Positions 1-7,253 of a stretch of DNA of 36,561 nt are shown here, in pieces (positions within the stretch are counted from its first letter, which is position 1; every line of letters starts with the position of its first letter). Below the pieces are notes generated by a model. That model saw only the letters and a program-made list of their open reading frames with translations. It had not been told where the DNA came from and did no database searches. Source of the DNA: Nitriliruptoraceae bacterium (GTDB taxonomy: Bacteria > Actinomycetota > Nitriliruptoria > Nitriliruptorales > Nitriliruptoraceae); NCBI GenBank assembly GCA_003565155.1, contig PXDB01000051.1:1-36561 (forward strand), read 5' to 3'. A program made the position numbers and the translations under genes.

Positions 1-250
1 GCTCCGGGTGGGGCATGCCTAGCCGCGACGGTCACCCGCCGCGCTGGTGAGCTCTTACCTCACCGTTTCACCCTTACCGGCGGGCGGACCCACCGGCGGT
101 CTGCTCTCTGTTGCGCTTGCCGCGTGTCACCACGCCTGGGCGTTACCCAGCACCCTGCCCTGCGGAGTCCGGACTTTCCTCACCCGCCCTCAGGAGCACC
201 CGAGGGGCGGGCGCGGCCGCCTGGCCGGCTCCTCCCAGCCGGGCGAGGGT
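1..250 (-). ncRNA. rnpB: RNase P RNA (type A), 5' part; gene runs off the left edge
   Basis: This is the catalytic RNA of ribonuclease P, which trims the 5' leader of pre-tRNAs. Reading the minus strand from about 250 to 1, the universally conserved core is visible: the P4-forming block GAGGAAAGTCCGGACTCC (about 165-182), then the GCAGGGTGCTGGGTAACGCC segment, and further on the ACAGAGAGCAGACCGCC and GGTAAGGGTGAAACGGTG blocks near 45-115. These are diagnostic of bacterial A-type RNase P RNA. The 5' boundary is estimated from the start of the GC-rich P1-P3 region and could be off by about ten bases. The 3' end, including the second P4 strand, lies outside the window. Confidence 0.95.
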
Positions 251-263
251 ACGTCACGGACCC

Positions 264-743
264 CTACCCGGACACCGTGTCCGGCGCCGGTTCGACGAAC
301 ACGAAGGTCAGCGCCGCCTCCAGCACCACCTCGCCGCCCGCGTCCACGACCTCGACGTCCACCTCCACACGGGGCCGGTGGCCCTCGGCCAGGCTGGAAA
401 GGGCGGGTTCCACCGCCGCGGGCCCGAGGTGGGCGCGCGCCCGCAGCGCACCGTGTGCCGGGGCGAGGTAGCGGGCCCGCAGCTCACCGACCACGGGGAC
501 GTAGCCCTGCTCGACCCCCCGCGCGAGCCGGCTCGTCGCGGCCAGGGCCCCCGCCAGCTCGACCGGCGCCAGCTCGGCGATGGCGTGGACCCCGCCCACG
601 TGGTTGTCGAGCTCCCCCGAGGCCGCGAGCAGGGTCTCGGCGTGCCCGACCTCCAGATGGGTGACCGTGCACCCCATGTGGCGGTTGAAAGCGAGCCCGT
701 CACCGAGCGCCCGCAGCCCCGCCAGGAACGCCTCGTCACCCAT
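264..743 (-). CDS. DUF4442-like hotdog-fold (thioesterase-type) protein
   Basis: A 159-residue protein that resembles DUF4442/YiiD-C-type hotdog proteins, relatives of acyl-CoA thioesterases. What is visible: an N-terminal helix region (LRALGDGLAFNRHMGCTV), then an alternation of strands and one long helix containing HVGGVHAIAELAPVELAGA, which fits the central hotdog helix with its HxGG-type approach, and strands at the C-terminus ending in ALTFVFVEPA. The ATG at 741-743 is preferred because the upstream in-frame extension is low-complexity Arg/Pro/Asp sequence. The G-rich stretch just upstream may act as a ribosome binding site. It lies directly upstream of rnpB on the same strand and is divergent from the aminotransferase at 858. 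The substrate is unknown; the family call is by fold pattern only. Confidence 0.6.
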   Translation of the reverse strand: MGDEAFLAGLRALGDGLAFNRHMGCTVTHLEVGHAETLLAASGELDNHVGGVHAIAELAPVELAGALAATSRLARGVEQGYVPVVGELRARYLAPAHGALRARAHLGPAAVEPALSSLAEGHRPRVEVDVEVVDAGGEVVLEAALTFVFVEPAPDTVSG

Positions 744-844
744 ACCCACACCCCTCGCCGGCCGGTCAGGCCGGTCCGGCCGGTCCGCCACGCGCCACGG
801 CCGCTCACCCGACACCTGCGTCGGCGGACGCTAGCGGGCTGTGG

Positions 845-850
845 CAGGCT
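845..850 (+). promoter_or_regulatory. -10 element (CAGGCT), predicted leaderless start for the 858 gene
   Basis: CAGGCT ends exactly 7 bases before the ATG at 858, with no Shine-Dalgarno sequence between them. The same arrangement (GTGGCAG-CTG-CCGGC-ATG) is found before the GNAT gene at 29405. This spacing places transcription initiation at or next to the A of the ATG, as in actinobacterial leaderless mRNAs. No convincing -35 is seen. Confidence 0.45.
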
Positions 851-857
851 GGCCGGC

Positions 858-1730
858 ATGGATGCGCCCCCCGACGACCCCCACCCACCGGCGGCAGCCG
901 CCCGGGCCCTCGCCTGGGTCGACGGCACGGTGGTGCCCGCCGCAGCGGCCACCGTGCCCCTGACCGACGACGGGTTCCTCCGGGGCGACGCGGTGTTCGA
1001 GGCCATGCTGGTCCTCGAGGGCCGCACCCACGCCCGCGACCGCCACCTCGCCCGGATGGCCCGCTCCGCCGACGCGGTGCAGCTGCCGCTGCCGACGGCT
1101 GCGGTCGGCGCTGCGATCGACGACCTGCTCGCCGCCTACGGGCCGGCGGACGGCGCGGTGCGCGTGATCGTGACCCGCGGCGGTGCCATCCGTGGTCTGA
1201 TCGGACCCGCGAGCTGGCCGGCGAGCCTGCACCTGGGGGTGGTGGAGATGCCGTGGCGCTCGGTGCTCTCCGGGGTGAAGACCCTGTCCTACGCGGCGAA
1301 CCAGTGGGCGCTGCGCCAGGCCCGCAGCCGCGGTGCGGACGACGCGCTGATCGTCGACCAGGGCGTGGTCCACGAGCTGCCCACGGGCGCGATCGTGCTG
1401 GTGCAGGACGGCGTGTGCCGTACCCCGGACCCGGCGCGGCTGCCCATCCTGGCCTCGGTGTCGGTGGAGGTACTCCGCGAGGTCGTGGACGTCGCCGCGG
1501 CCACGCCGACCCTCGACGACCTTGCCGCAGCGGAGGAGGCGATCGTGGTCTCCGCCACCCGCCCCTGCCTTCCCGTCCACGCCCTCACCCTCCCCGACGG
1601 CGCCGTCCACCAGCTCCCCGCGCCCGGCCCGGTCACCGCACGGCTCCAGGGCCGGCTGGCGGCGCACCTGCGCGCCACCCTGGACCCCGCTCCCCCGGCC
1701 GCCGACCACGATCGGGACCCGGCCGGCTGA
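858..1730 (+). CDS. Class IV aminotransferase (BCAT / aminodeoxychorismate lyase family)
   Basis: A 290-residue PLP enzyme of fold type IV, the family of branched-chain aminotransferases, D-amino acid aminotransferases and 4-amino-4-deoxychorismate lyase (PabC). What is visible: the N-terminal block VPLTDDGFLRGDAVFEAM (about residues 33-50) typical of the family, RDRHLARMARSA, the PLP-lysine block GVKTLSYAANQ with K141, and the cofactor-phosphate region GADDALIVDQG...ELPTGAIVLV. The usual E..x.SN motif after the cofactor loop is altered to ELPTGA, so reaction specificity cannot be assigned. PabC or a branched-chain/D-amino acid transaminase are both possible. The start is the ATG at 858, preceded by a -10-like element at the leaderless distance. 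It stands alone upstream of otsA, with a 62-base gap. Confidence 0.8.
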   Translation: MDAPPDDPHPPAAAARALAWVDGTVVPAAAATVPLTDDGFLRGDAVFEAMLVLEGRTHARDRHLARMARSADAVQLPLPTAAVGAAIDDLLAAYGPADGAVRVIVTRGGAIRGLIGPASWPASLHLGVVEMPWRSVLSGVKTLSYAANQWALRQARSRGADDALIVDQGVVHELPTGAIVLVQDGVCRTPDPARLPILASVSVEVLREVVDVAAATPTLDDLAAAEEAIVVSATRPCLPVHALTLPDGAVHQLPAPGPVTARLQGRLAAHLRATLDPAPPAADHDRDPAG

Positions 1731-1764
1731 TCCGTCCACCGGCTCCGGCCACGGCCACGCTCAC

Positions 1765-1770
1765 TAGGCT
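1765..1770 (+). promoter_or_regulatory. -10 element (TAGGCT) upstream of otsA
   Basis: TAGGCT is followed 22 bases later by the otsA ATG, which has its own GAGGAG ribosome binding site at 1781-1786. This gives a predicted leader of about 16 bases for the otsA-otsB-GGDEF operon. No clear -35 hexamer is seen. Confidence 0.4.
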
Positions 1771-1792
1771 CGACCACGTCGAGGAGATCCTG

Positions 1793-3205
1793 ATGGAGCT
1801 GCCCGAACGCCCTCTGGTCATCGTCGCCAACCGTCTGCCGGTGTCCCGGACCGAGCAGGGGTGGCGGCCGGCTTCCGGTGGCCTGGTGACCGCCTTGAAG
1901 CCCGTCGTGGAGCAGCTCGGCGGCGCCTGGATCGGTTGGGACGACGACCCCGATGGTGTCCCGCCCCGGGTGGACGGCTTCAACGCCGACCTCCACCCGG
2001 TCACCCTCACCGACACCGAGGTGGCGGAGTACTACCACGGCTTCGCGAACCGGACCCTGTGGCCGCTGTTCCACGACCTGGTGGTGGAGCCGGTGATCGA
2101 GCGCAGCTGGTGGCGCACCTACGAGGAGGTCAACCGCCGGTTCGCCGACACGGTCCGCAGCGTCGTCGCCGACGCGGAGCTCGCGCCGGTCATCTGGGTG
2201 CAGGACTACCACCTGATGCTGCAGCCTGAGCTGGTGCGCTCCGCCGCCCCGGACTCCCCGATCGGCTTCTTCCTCCACACCCCCTTCCCGCCACCCGAGC
2301 TGTTCGCCCGGCTGCCGTGGCGTGACCAGATCCTCCACGGCCTGCTGGCCGCCGATGCCATCGGCTTCCACACCCGCGTCTACCGCGACAACTTCGTGCG
2401 CTCCGTCCAGCAGCTCTACCCGGGGGTGACGGCGCTCGGTGAGACCCTGGTGCTGCCCGACGGCCGACAGATCCGGGCGGTGGCCCACCCGATCTCCATC
2501 GACGTCGACGAGTTCTCCGACCTGGCGGTCAGCGAGGACACCGAACGGGAGCTCGCCGACCTCGAGCAGCAGTTCGCCGGACGCAAGGTCCTGCTCGGCG
2601 TGGACCGCCTCGACTACACCAAGGGCATCCGCCACCGCCTGCAGTCCATCGAGCTGCTGCTGGAGCGGCGCCCGGACCTGCGCGGGACCTTCGCCTTCGT
2701 GCAGGTGGCCGTGCCCTCCCGGGACGACGTCGACGAGTACCGCCGGCTGCGCACCTCCGTGGAGACGGAGGTGGGGCGCATCAACGGCCGCTTCACCGAG
2801 CCCGGGAAGGACGTGCCGGTCCACTACCTCTACCGCGGCGTGCCACGGGAGGCGCTGGCGGCCTACTACCGTCTCGCCGACGTGATGTGCGTCACGCCGC
2901 TGAAGGACGGCATGAACCTCGTCGCCAAGGAGTTCGTCACGGTGCAGTCCGCGGCCGACGGCGCCGGCGTGCTGCTGTTGAGCGAGTTCTGCGGCACCGC
3001 CATGGAGTTCGCCGACGACGCGGTGCGCACCAACCCCTTCGACGTCGAAGGGCAGAGCTACCTGATGGAGTCCGCGCTCACCCTGGACCACGAGGACCGG
3101 CGCGCACGCGTCGCGCGGATGGCCGAGGTGGTCCGCGACGCCGACGTGTACCGGTGGGTGGGCGACGAGCTGGCCGGCATCGCCGAAGGAGGCCACGGAC
3201 CATGA
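1793..3205 (+). CDS. otsA: Trehalose-6-phosphate synthase
   Basis: A 470-residue GT20 retaining glycosyltransferase that makes trehalose 6-phosphate from a nucleotide-glucose and glucose 6-phosphate in the cytosol. Motifs in order: VANRLPVS (11-18), SGGLVTAL (28-35), the [15 protein letters not shown] segment (80-94), WVQDYHLML (135-143), FFLHTPFPP (159-167), [11 protein letters not shown] (about 267-277) and the C-terminal [14 protein letters not shown] that binds the nucleotide-sugar phosphate. Length is normal for the family. The ATG at 1793 is fixed by a GAGGAG ribosome binding site 6 bases upstream and by the protein beginning directly with the first strand. Its stop overlaps the otsB start (ATGA), implying translational coupling. 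Trehalose is a compatible solute and stress protectant. Confidence 0.97.
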   Translation: MELPERPLVIVANRLPVSRTEQGWRPASGGLVTALKPVVEQLGGAWIGWDDDPDGVPPRVDGFNADLHPVTLTDTEVAEYYHGFANRTLWPLFHDLVVEPVIERSWWRTYEEVNRRFADTVRSVVADAELAPVIWVQDYHLMLQPELVRSAAPDSPIGFFLHTPFPPPELFARLPWRDQILHGLLAADAIGFHTRVYRDNFVRSVQQLYPGVTALGETLVLPDGRQIRAVAHPISIDVDEFSDLAVSEDTERELADLEQQFAGRKVLLGVDRLDYTKGIRHRLQSIELLLERRPDLRGTFAFVQVAVPSRDDVDEYRRLRTSVETEVGRINGRFTEPGKDVPVHYLYRGVPREALAAYYRLADVMCVTPLKDGMNLVAKEFVTVQSAADGAGVLLLSEFCGTAMEFADDAVRTNPFDVEGQSYLMESALTLDHEDRRARVARMAEVVRDADVYRWVGDELAGIAEGGHGP

Positions 3206-4002
3206 CCGCAGCGCGCGAGCCGTCGGGGGAGGGCCTGCCGCTCAGCGACCCCGAGCAGCTGGGACGTGAGCTGCGTCCCGCCGACGCCTGGCTGGTGGTG
3301 CTCGACTTCGACGGCACCCTCGCCCCGATCGTCGACCACCCGGACCTGGCGCAACCGGCACCGGGTGCGCTGGAGGTGCTGGACACCCTTGCCGGGCAGG
3401 CACCGATCGCCGTGGTGTCGGGCCGGCCGATCGCCGACGTGCGCCGGCGGCTGGGTGAGCTCACGGCCGCCTACGCCGGGGGCCACGGCGCGGAGCTGAT
3501 CCTGGCTGACGGCGAACCGGCCCCCCTGGTCGACCCCGGCGCGGTGGCCGCCACCCTCGACCGCGCCGAGGAGGAGGTGCGCGCGCTGGTCGATGACGCG
3601 GCCGGCTGGCTGGTGGAACGCAAGCAGGCCTCGCTGGCCGTCCACCACCGGCTCGCCGCCGAGGACAGCGTGCTGGAGCTGTCACCGCGGGTCCAGGCCG
3701 TCCTCGAACAGCTCGCCGCGGACCCGCCCGGCTTCGACGTGCTGGCCGGCAAGGCCGTGGTGGAGCTGCGCCCCGTGGGCGCCGACAAGGGGGCGGCGCT
3801 GGAGCGCATCGCCCGGACCGCGCCGACACGCCCACCCCTGGTGGTCGGGGACGACGTCACCGACGAGGACGCCTTCGAGGTGGCACGTTCCCGGGGTGGT
3901 CGCGCGATCCTGGTCGCCACCGAGGACCGGCCGACCGCGGCCACCGACCGCATCGCCGACCCCGATGAGGTCGTGCGTCTGCTCGCCGCCCTGGTGGGCT
4001 GA
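3202..4002 (+). CDS. otsB: Trehalose-6-phosphate phosphatase
   Basis: A 266-residue HAD-superfamily phosphatase that removes phosphate from trehalose 6-phosphate to give trehalose, the second step after OtsA. HAD motif I is DFDGTLAP with nucleophile D35 and acid/base D37; motif II is VVSGRP; a conserved Lys lies in the KAVVELRPVGADKG segment; motif IV is GDDVTDEDAFE near the C-terminus. The cap region between motifs II and III is of usual size. The ATG at 3202 overlaps the otsA stop in an ATGA, and AAGGAGG ends about 7 bases upstream. A third gene, a GGDEF protein, follows after 15 bases, so all three are probably one transcript. Confidence 0.96.
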   Translation: MTAAREPSGEGLPLSDPEQLGRELRPADAWLVVLDFDGTLAPIVDHPDLAQPAPGALEVLDTLAGQAPIAVVSGRPIADVRRRLGELTAAYAGGHGAELILADGEPAPLVDPGAVAATLDRAEEEVRALVDDAAGWLVERKQASLAVHHRLAAEDSVLELSPRVQAVLEQLAADPPGFDVLAGKAVVELRPVGADKGAALERIARTAPTRPPLVVGDDVTDEDAFEVARSRGGRAILVATEDRPTAATDRIADPDEVVRLLAALVG

Positions 4003-4017
4003 AGGAGCCCGGCCCCC

Positions 4018-4899
4018 GTGTCCCGACCCACGCTCTCCTCGCGGGCCCACCGTGGCCTGCTGGCCGCCGCGGCGCCGCTCGGACCGCGGCCGGTGCGCTT
4101 CGCGGTGCTCGGGGCCGCCCTGGCGGTCGTGGTCGCGCTGCACGCGCTGCTCGGCGATCCGACCATCGCGTGGGCGTCGGCGCCGATCGCGCTGCTGGCC
4201 GGGCTGGCCGGTGGTCGCCGCTCGCCGATGGTGCTGGCGACGGTCGCGGCGCTCGCCCACCTGATCGTCGATCTGTTCCTCGGGGTCGCGGGCGTGCAGG
4301 TGCCCGGCCTGCTGCTCCGATCGCTGGTGCTGCCGGGTCTGGCGCTGGTGGGGATGGCCACCCAGCTCTCCGAACGCCAGCGCGGCACCGCGATGCACCG
4401 GGCCGTGGTGGAGGATCCGGTCACCGGCCTGCTCAACGTCCGGGCTTTCTACGCCGAGCTCGCCGAGCTGCGCACCGACGGGCAGGCCTTCACGATCCTG
4501 CTAGCCGACATCCGCGGCATGCGGGCGCTCAACGAGCGGTACGGCCACCCCACCGGTACCGAGGCGATGCGGGCGCTGGCGCACGTGCTCCGCCGCGAGG
4601 CGGGGACCAAGGTGCTCGCCTCCCGCCTCGGCAGCGACGAGATGGCGGTCGCCCTGATCGGGGACGACCGTGACCGCACCCGTGGGGTGATCGACGGCAT
4701 CATCCGGCGCCTCCACGACGAGCGGGTGATGCTGCCCGACGGGGAACGCTTCGAGATCCACGCCGCCTACGGCATCGCCCGTTTCCCCGAGGACGGCGTG
4801 GACGAGGTGGCGGTGCTGCGCGCCGCGGACCGCGCGAAGGAGCAGGCCAAGATCGCCGGTCTGGACAAGGTCGGCTCCGCCGACGGCGAGGTCAGCTGA
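4018..4899 (+). CDS. Membrane GGDEF-domain protein with degenerate signature (GSDEM)
   Basis: A 293-residue protein with about four N-terminal membrane segments (roughly 26-46, 52-66, 70-90, 95-113) and a C-terminal GGDEF domain (about 130-290). The domain entry DPVTGLLNVRAF and the DIRGMRALNERYGHPTGTEAMR substrate-binding stretch are recognisable. The signature reads G205-S206-D207-E208-M209, so the second Gly and the Phe are replaced, and the RxxD inhibitory site normally five residues upstream is absent. By family knowledge, loss of the second Gly usually abolishes c-di-GMP synthesis, so this may be a GTP- or nucleotide-sensing regulator; that is inference. The start is the GTG at 4018 with an AAGGAG overlapping the otsB stop. 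Its 3' end overlaps the convergent small gene by 8 bases. Confidence 0.85.
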   Translation: MSRPTLSSRAHRGLLAAAAPLGPRPVRFAVLGAALAVVVALHALLGDPTIAWASAPIALLAGLAGGRRSPMVLATVAALAHLIVDLFLGVAGVQVPGLLLRSLVLPGLALVGMATQLSERQRGTAMHRAVVEDPVTGLLNVRAFYAELAELRTDGQAFTILLADIRGMRALNERYGHPTGTEAMRALAHVLRREAGTKVLASRLGSDEMAVALIGDDRDRTRGVIDGIIRRLHDERVMLPDGERFEIHAAYGIARFPEDGVDEVAVLRAADRAKEQAKIAGLDKVGSADGEVS

Positions 4900-5200
4900 G
4901 GTCCGTGCCGCTGTCGCCGCCCGCGCGGTCGCCACCCGCGGGACCGCCGGTGGAGGGGTCCGCATCGGTCACCGCGACCTCACCGGCCGGCCCCTCGGAC
5001 CCCGTCCGCAGCGCCAGGGCCACGTCCTCGCGCAGCCGTGACGAGGCCCTCCACCCCGCGGCGATCCAGCGGCGACGCTCGTCGTCGGTGGTGGCGTCGA
5101 CCCGCCAGGGGCCGGGCGCGAGGTAGCCGGCCAACGACGGCTTGTCGGGGCGGCGGCGGATCTCCCAGACCCGCCCGTCGGGACCGTGGACGATGGTCAC
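4892..5200 (-). CDS. Small conserved-looking hypothetical protein
   Basis: A 102-residue protein that I do not recognise. The N-terminal half is ordered-looking: TIVHGPDGRVWEIRRRP reads as a beta hairpin, followed by a Trp-containing segment (GPWRVDATTDDERRRWIAAGW) and a helix with alternating charges. The last 35 residues are Gly/Asp/Pro-rich and probably disordered. No Cys, signal peptide or membrane segment is present. The GTG start at 5198-5200 overlaps the stop of the upstream zinc-ribbon gene (GTGA), implying translational coupling and a shared operon with the zinc-ribbon and NIF3 genes. Its 3' end overlaps the convergent GGDEF gene by 8 bases. Confidence 0.7.
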   Translation of the reverse strand: MTIVHGPDGRVWEIRRRPDKPSLAGYLAPGPWRVDATTDDERRRWIAAGWRASSRLREDVALALRTGSEGPAGEVAVTDADPSTGGPAGGDRAGGDSGTDLS

Positions 5201-5937
5201 TCCGGCACCACCAGGAGACGACGGCACTGCGGGCAGGTCGTCAGCGGCGGGCCGGCCAGCAGCTCACCGACGTCAGCGCGCGACATCGTGAGGCGGCACG
5301 CGGTGCAGGAGGTGTCGACCAGCTTGCCCACCCCGGTGCCACCGGCACGCTCCGCCGCCGCTTCGTAGCGGGACAGCAGCGCCGGCGGCAGCTGCTCGGC
5401 GCGGCGCTGGCGGTCGGCTTCCAGCTCACCGAGCTCCGCCAGCAGGTGCTTGGCGGCCGCGTCCCGTTCGGTCTCCAGCGCAGCCGCCCTGGCGCGGGCC
5501 TGCTCCCCGTCGGCGACCAGCTGCGCCGCCGTCGACTCGAGCTCCTCCACCTGCTCGAGGACCTCGAGCAACAGCTCCTCGTGCTCGTCGATCCGGCGGG
5601 TCGTGGTCTCCACCTCTGCCTCCACCGCCTTCATCTCGCGCGCGTTGCCGACGCTGCCGTCGTAGAGGCGCGCGCGCTCGATGTCGCGGCGTTCCGAGAG
5701 CACCTCGATCTCCCGTTCCAGCTGGCGTTGGCGTGACGAGGCCCGTTCCAGCTCCACGCGGACGTCGTCGTGCTGGCGGTCGAGCTCCCCCACGGTGGCC
5801 AGGACCGCCTCCAACTGCTGCTGTTCCGGCAGGTCGTCCAACTGGTGTCGGACCTTGCGCACCCGGTGGTCCGTGGCCTGCAGTTCGAGCAGCAGATCGA
5901 GCTCCGCGCTCGTCGGCTCGGACACGCTCACCTCCAC
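5197..5937 (-). CDS. COG1579 coiled-coil zinc-ribbon protein (Rv2229c-like)
   Basis: A 246-residue protein of the COG1579 family. Residues from about 12 to 185 form a long, highly charged helical coiled coil rich in Glu, Arg and Leu. The C-terminus is a four-Cys zinc ribbon: CTAC in the first knuckle and CPQC about 25 residues later. Members are thought to act as nucleic-acid-associated or scaffold proteins, but no biochemical role is firmly established. In mycobacteria the homologue lies beside a NIF3-family gene, and the same pairing occurs here. The GTG at 5935-5937 overlaps the NIF3 stop by 10 bases; an in-frame GTG at 5923-5925, just past that stop, is an equally possible start. It is probably cotranscribed with both neighbours on the minus strand. 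Confidence 0.88.
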   Translation of the reverse strand: MEVSVSEPTSAELDLLLELQATDHRVRKVRHQLDDLPEQQQLEAVLATVGELDRQHDDVRVELERASSRQRQLEREIEVLSERRDIERARLYDGSVGNAREMKAVEAEVETTTRRIDEHEELLLEVLEQVEELESTAAQLVADGEQARARAAALETERDAAAKHLLAELGELEADRQRRAEQLPPALLSRYEAAAERAGGTGVGKLVDTSCTACRLTMSRADVGELLAGPPLTTCPQCRRLLVVPE

Positions 5938-7076
5938 GGCACCGTCGGGACTGCGGACGCTACCACCGGGGCGTCAAGACCACGGGGTCGCGCGGCCGCC
6001 TCCAGCCGGGCCAGGAACGTCGGCATCGCCGCGACCTCCGTGGCGTGGTGGCCCGCGTCGATCAGGGCGAGCCCCCGGGTCAGCGCGTCCAGGGTGACGT
6101 GGTGGCGCAGATCCCCGGTGACGTACACCTCGGCGCCGCTGGCCAGCGCCGCATCGATCAGGGAGTCGCCGGCACCACCCACGATCGCCACCCGGGAGAC
6201 GACGCGGTCGGGATCGCCAGCGAAGCGCAGGTGGGGGGCCGGCAGACGGTCACGGATCGCTCCGGCCAACTCGGACAGCGGCTGCGGCGCCGGCAGGCGG
6301 CCGACGCGCCCGAACCCCGTCCGCGCCCCGTCGAGCAGCGGCACGAGGTCGTAGGCCACCTCGTCGTAGGGGTGGGCGTCGATCAGGGCGGACACCACCG
6401 CGCCGGCCCGGGCGCGGGGCAGCTCCACCTCGAGGCGCAGCTCGCGTTCCTGGGCGGTACGGCCGATCCCCTCGCCGCTGTAGGGGTCGCTGCCGGGCAG
6501 CGGCCGGAAGGTGCCGGTGCCCTCCACGCGGAAGGCGCAGCGCTCGTACTCCCCGATCCGTCCGGCGCCGGCGGCGCTGACGGCGTCCAGCACCTCCTCC
6601 ACCGACTCCGGGGGGACGAAGGCGACCAGCTTGACCCGCCCGCCCTCGCGCAGCTCGGTGGTCAGCGGCGTGACCTGCTCCAGGTCGAGAAGGCGCACCA
6701 CGGGATCGTTGGTCCCCGCCCCGTCGTCGGTGACATCGAGGTTGGTGTGGGCGGCAGCCACGGCGGTACCCGACCGCGCGGCGAGCAGGGCCAGGCGGCC
6801 GGCGGCGGTGTCGGGGGTCAGCCGGGCCAGGGGCCGGAACAGCAGGGGGTGGTGGGCGATGACCAGGGTGCCCGGTACCGCCGCGGCCTCCTCGAGGACC
6901 GCCTCGGTGACGTCCAGGGTGACCAGGACACGGTCCACCGGCCAGTCGGGCGCACCGACCTGGAGCCCCGGGTTGTCCCACGCCGCGGCCTGGGCCGGCG
7001 GGTAGCGCTCGTGCAGGACCTCCAGCCACGCTCCGACGTCGTCGGCCACCTCGTCCTCTCCCGCTCGTATTCCCAT
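5928..7076 (-). CDS. NIF3-like dinuclear metal-centre protein (GTP cyclohydrolase I type 2 homologue)
   Basis: A 382-residue member of the NIF3/DUF34 family, which forms toroidal hexamers with a two-metal site. Its cellular role is still unclear despite frequent annotation as GTP cyclohydrolase I type 2. Visible metal ligands: IAHHPLLF with H75-H76, D55 in the preceding strand, and DAGHHATE near residue 340. A central inserted domain (about 130-245, including LVAFVPPESVEEVLDAVSAAGAGRIGEYERCAF) matches the YqfO-type insertion with a PII-like fold, which explains the length above the 250 residues of short members. The ATG at 7076 is chosen over an upstream in-frame ATG because a -10 element (TACGCT, 7095-7090) lies between them. 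Confidence 0.92.
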   Translation of the reverse strand: MGIRAGEDEVADDVGAWLEVLHERYPPAQAAAWDNPGLQVGAPDWPVDRVLVTLDVTEAVLEEAAAVPGTLVIAHHPLLFRPLARLTPDTAAGRLALLAARSGTAVAAAHTNLDVTDDGAGTNDPVVRLLDLEQVTPLTTELREGGRVKLVAFVPPESVEEVLDAVSAAGAGRIGEYERCAFRVEGTGTFRPLPGSDPYSGEGIGRTAQERELRLEVELPRARAGAVVSALIDAHPYDEVAYDLVPLLDGARTGFGRVGRLPAPQPLSELAGAIRDRLPAPHLRFAGDPDRVVSRVAIVGGAGDSLIDAALASGAEVYVTGDLRHHVTLDALTRGLALIDAGHHATEVAAMPTFLARLEAAARPRGLDAPVVASAVPTVPWR

Positions 7077-7089
7077 CGGCTGGTCCCCG

Positions 7090-7095
7090 AGCGTA
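7090..7095 (-). promoter_or_regulatory. -10 element (TACGCT) for the NIF3 operon
   Basis: On the minus strand TACGCT lies 13 bases before the ATG at 7076, giving a predicted leader of about 7 bases without a ribosome binding site. It is back-to-back with a plus-strand TAGGCT at 7109-7114 that could serve the tRNA gene. Confidence 0.4.
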
Positions 7096-7108
7096 GGCAG
7101 CACACGGG

Positions 7109-7114
7109 TAGGCT
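7109..7114 (+). promoter_or_regulatory. -10 element (TAGGCT) likely for tRNA-Val
   Basis: TAGGCT is positioned about 36 bases before the mature 5' end of the tRNA. This leaves a short 5' leader for RNase P to remove. No clear -35 is seen. Confidence 0.35.
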
Positions 7115-7150
7115 CGCGAGGTCCGGGGGGTGGTGCCGGTCCGAAATCCC

Positions 7151-7224
7151 GGGCGGTTAGCTCAGATGGCGAGAGCGCCTCGTTTACACCGAGGAGGTCG
7201 GGGGTTCGAGCCCCTCACCGCCCA
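7151..7224 (+). tRNA. tRNA-Val (anticodon TAC)
   Basis: A 74-base cloverleaf can be drawn by hand: acceptor GGGCGGT pairs with ACCGCCC, the D arm contains TAGCTCAGATGGCGAGAGC, the anticodon stem CCTCG/CGAGG encloses the loop TTTACAC with anticodon TAC (reads GUA), and the T arm is GGGGGTTCGAGCCCC. The discriminator base is A. CCA is not fully encoded (ACCG follows), so the 3' end must be added by nucleotidyltransferase. Confidence 0.96.
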
Positions 7225-7253
7225 CCGTCGCCCACCACTCCCCGGAGCCTGTG

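Noticed and set aside
771-790. Imperfect CCGGTCNGGC tandem repeats near the hotdog gene start
   Set aside because: Only about three short units in very GC-rich sequence; chance cannot be excluded.
111-857. Long plus-strand frame across rnpB and the hotdog gene leading into the aminotransferase
   Set aside because: It is the antisense of rnpB and the hotdog gene; its codons read as His/Arg/Pro-rich shadow sequence, and the aminotransferase fold begins only at 858.
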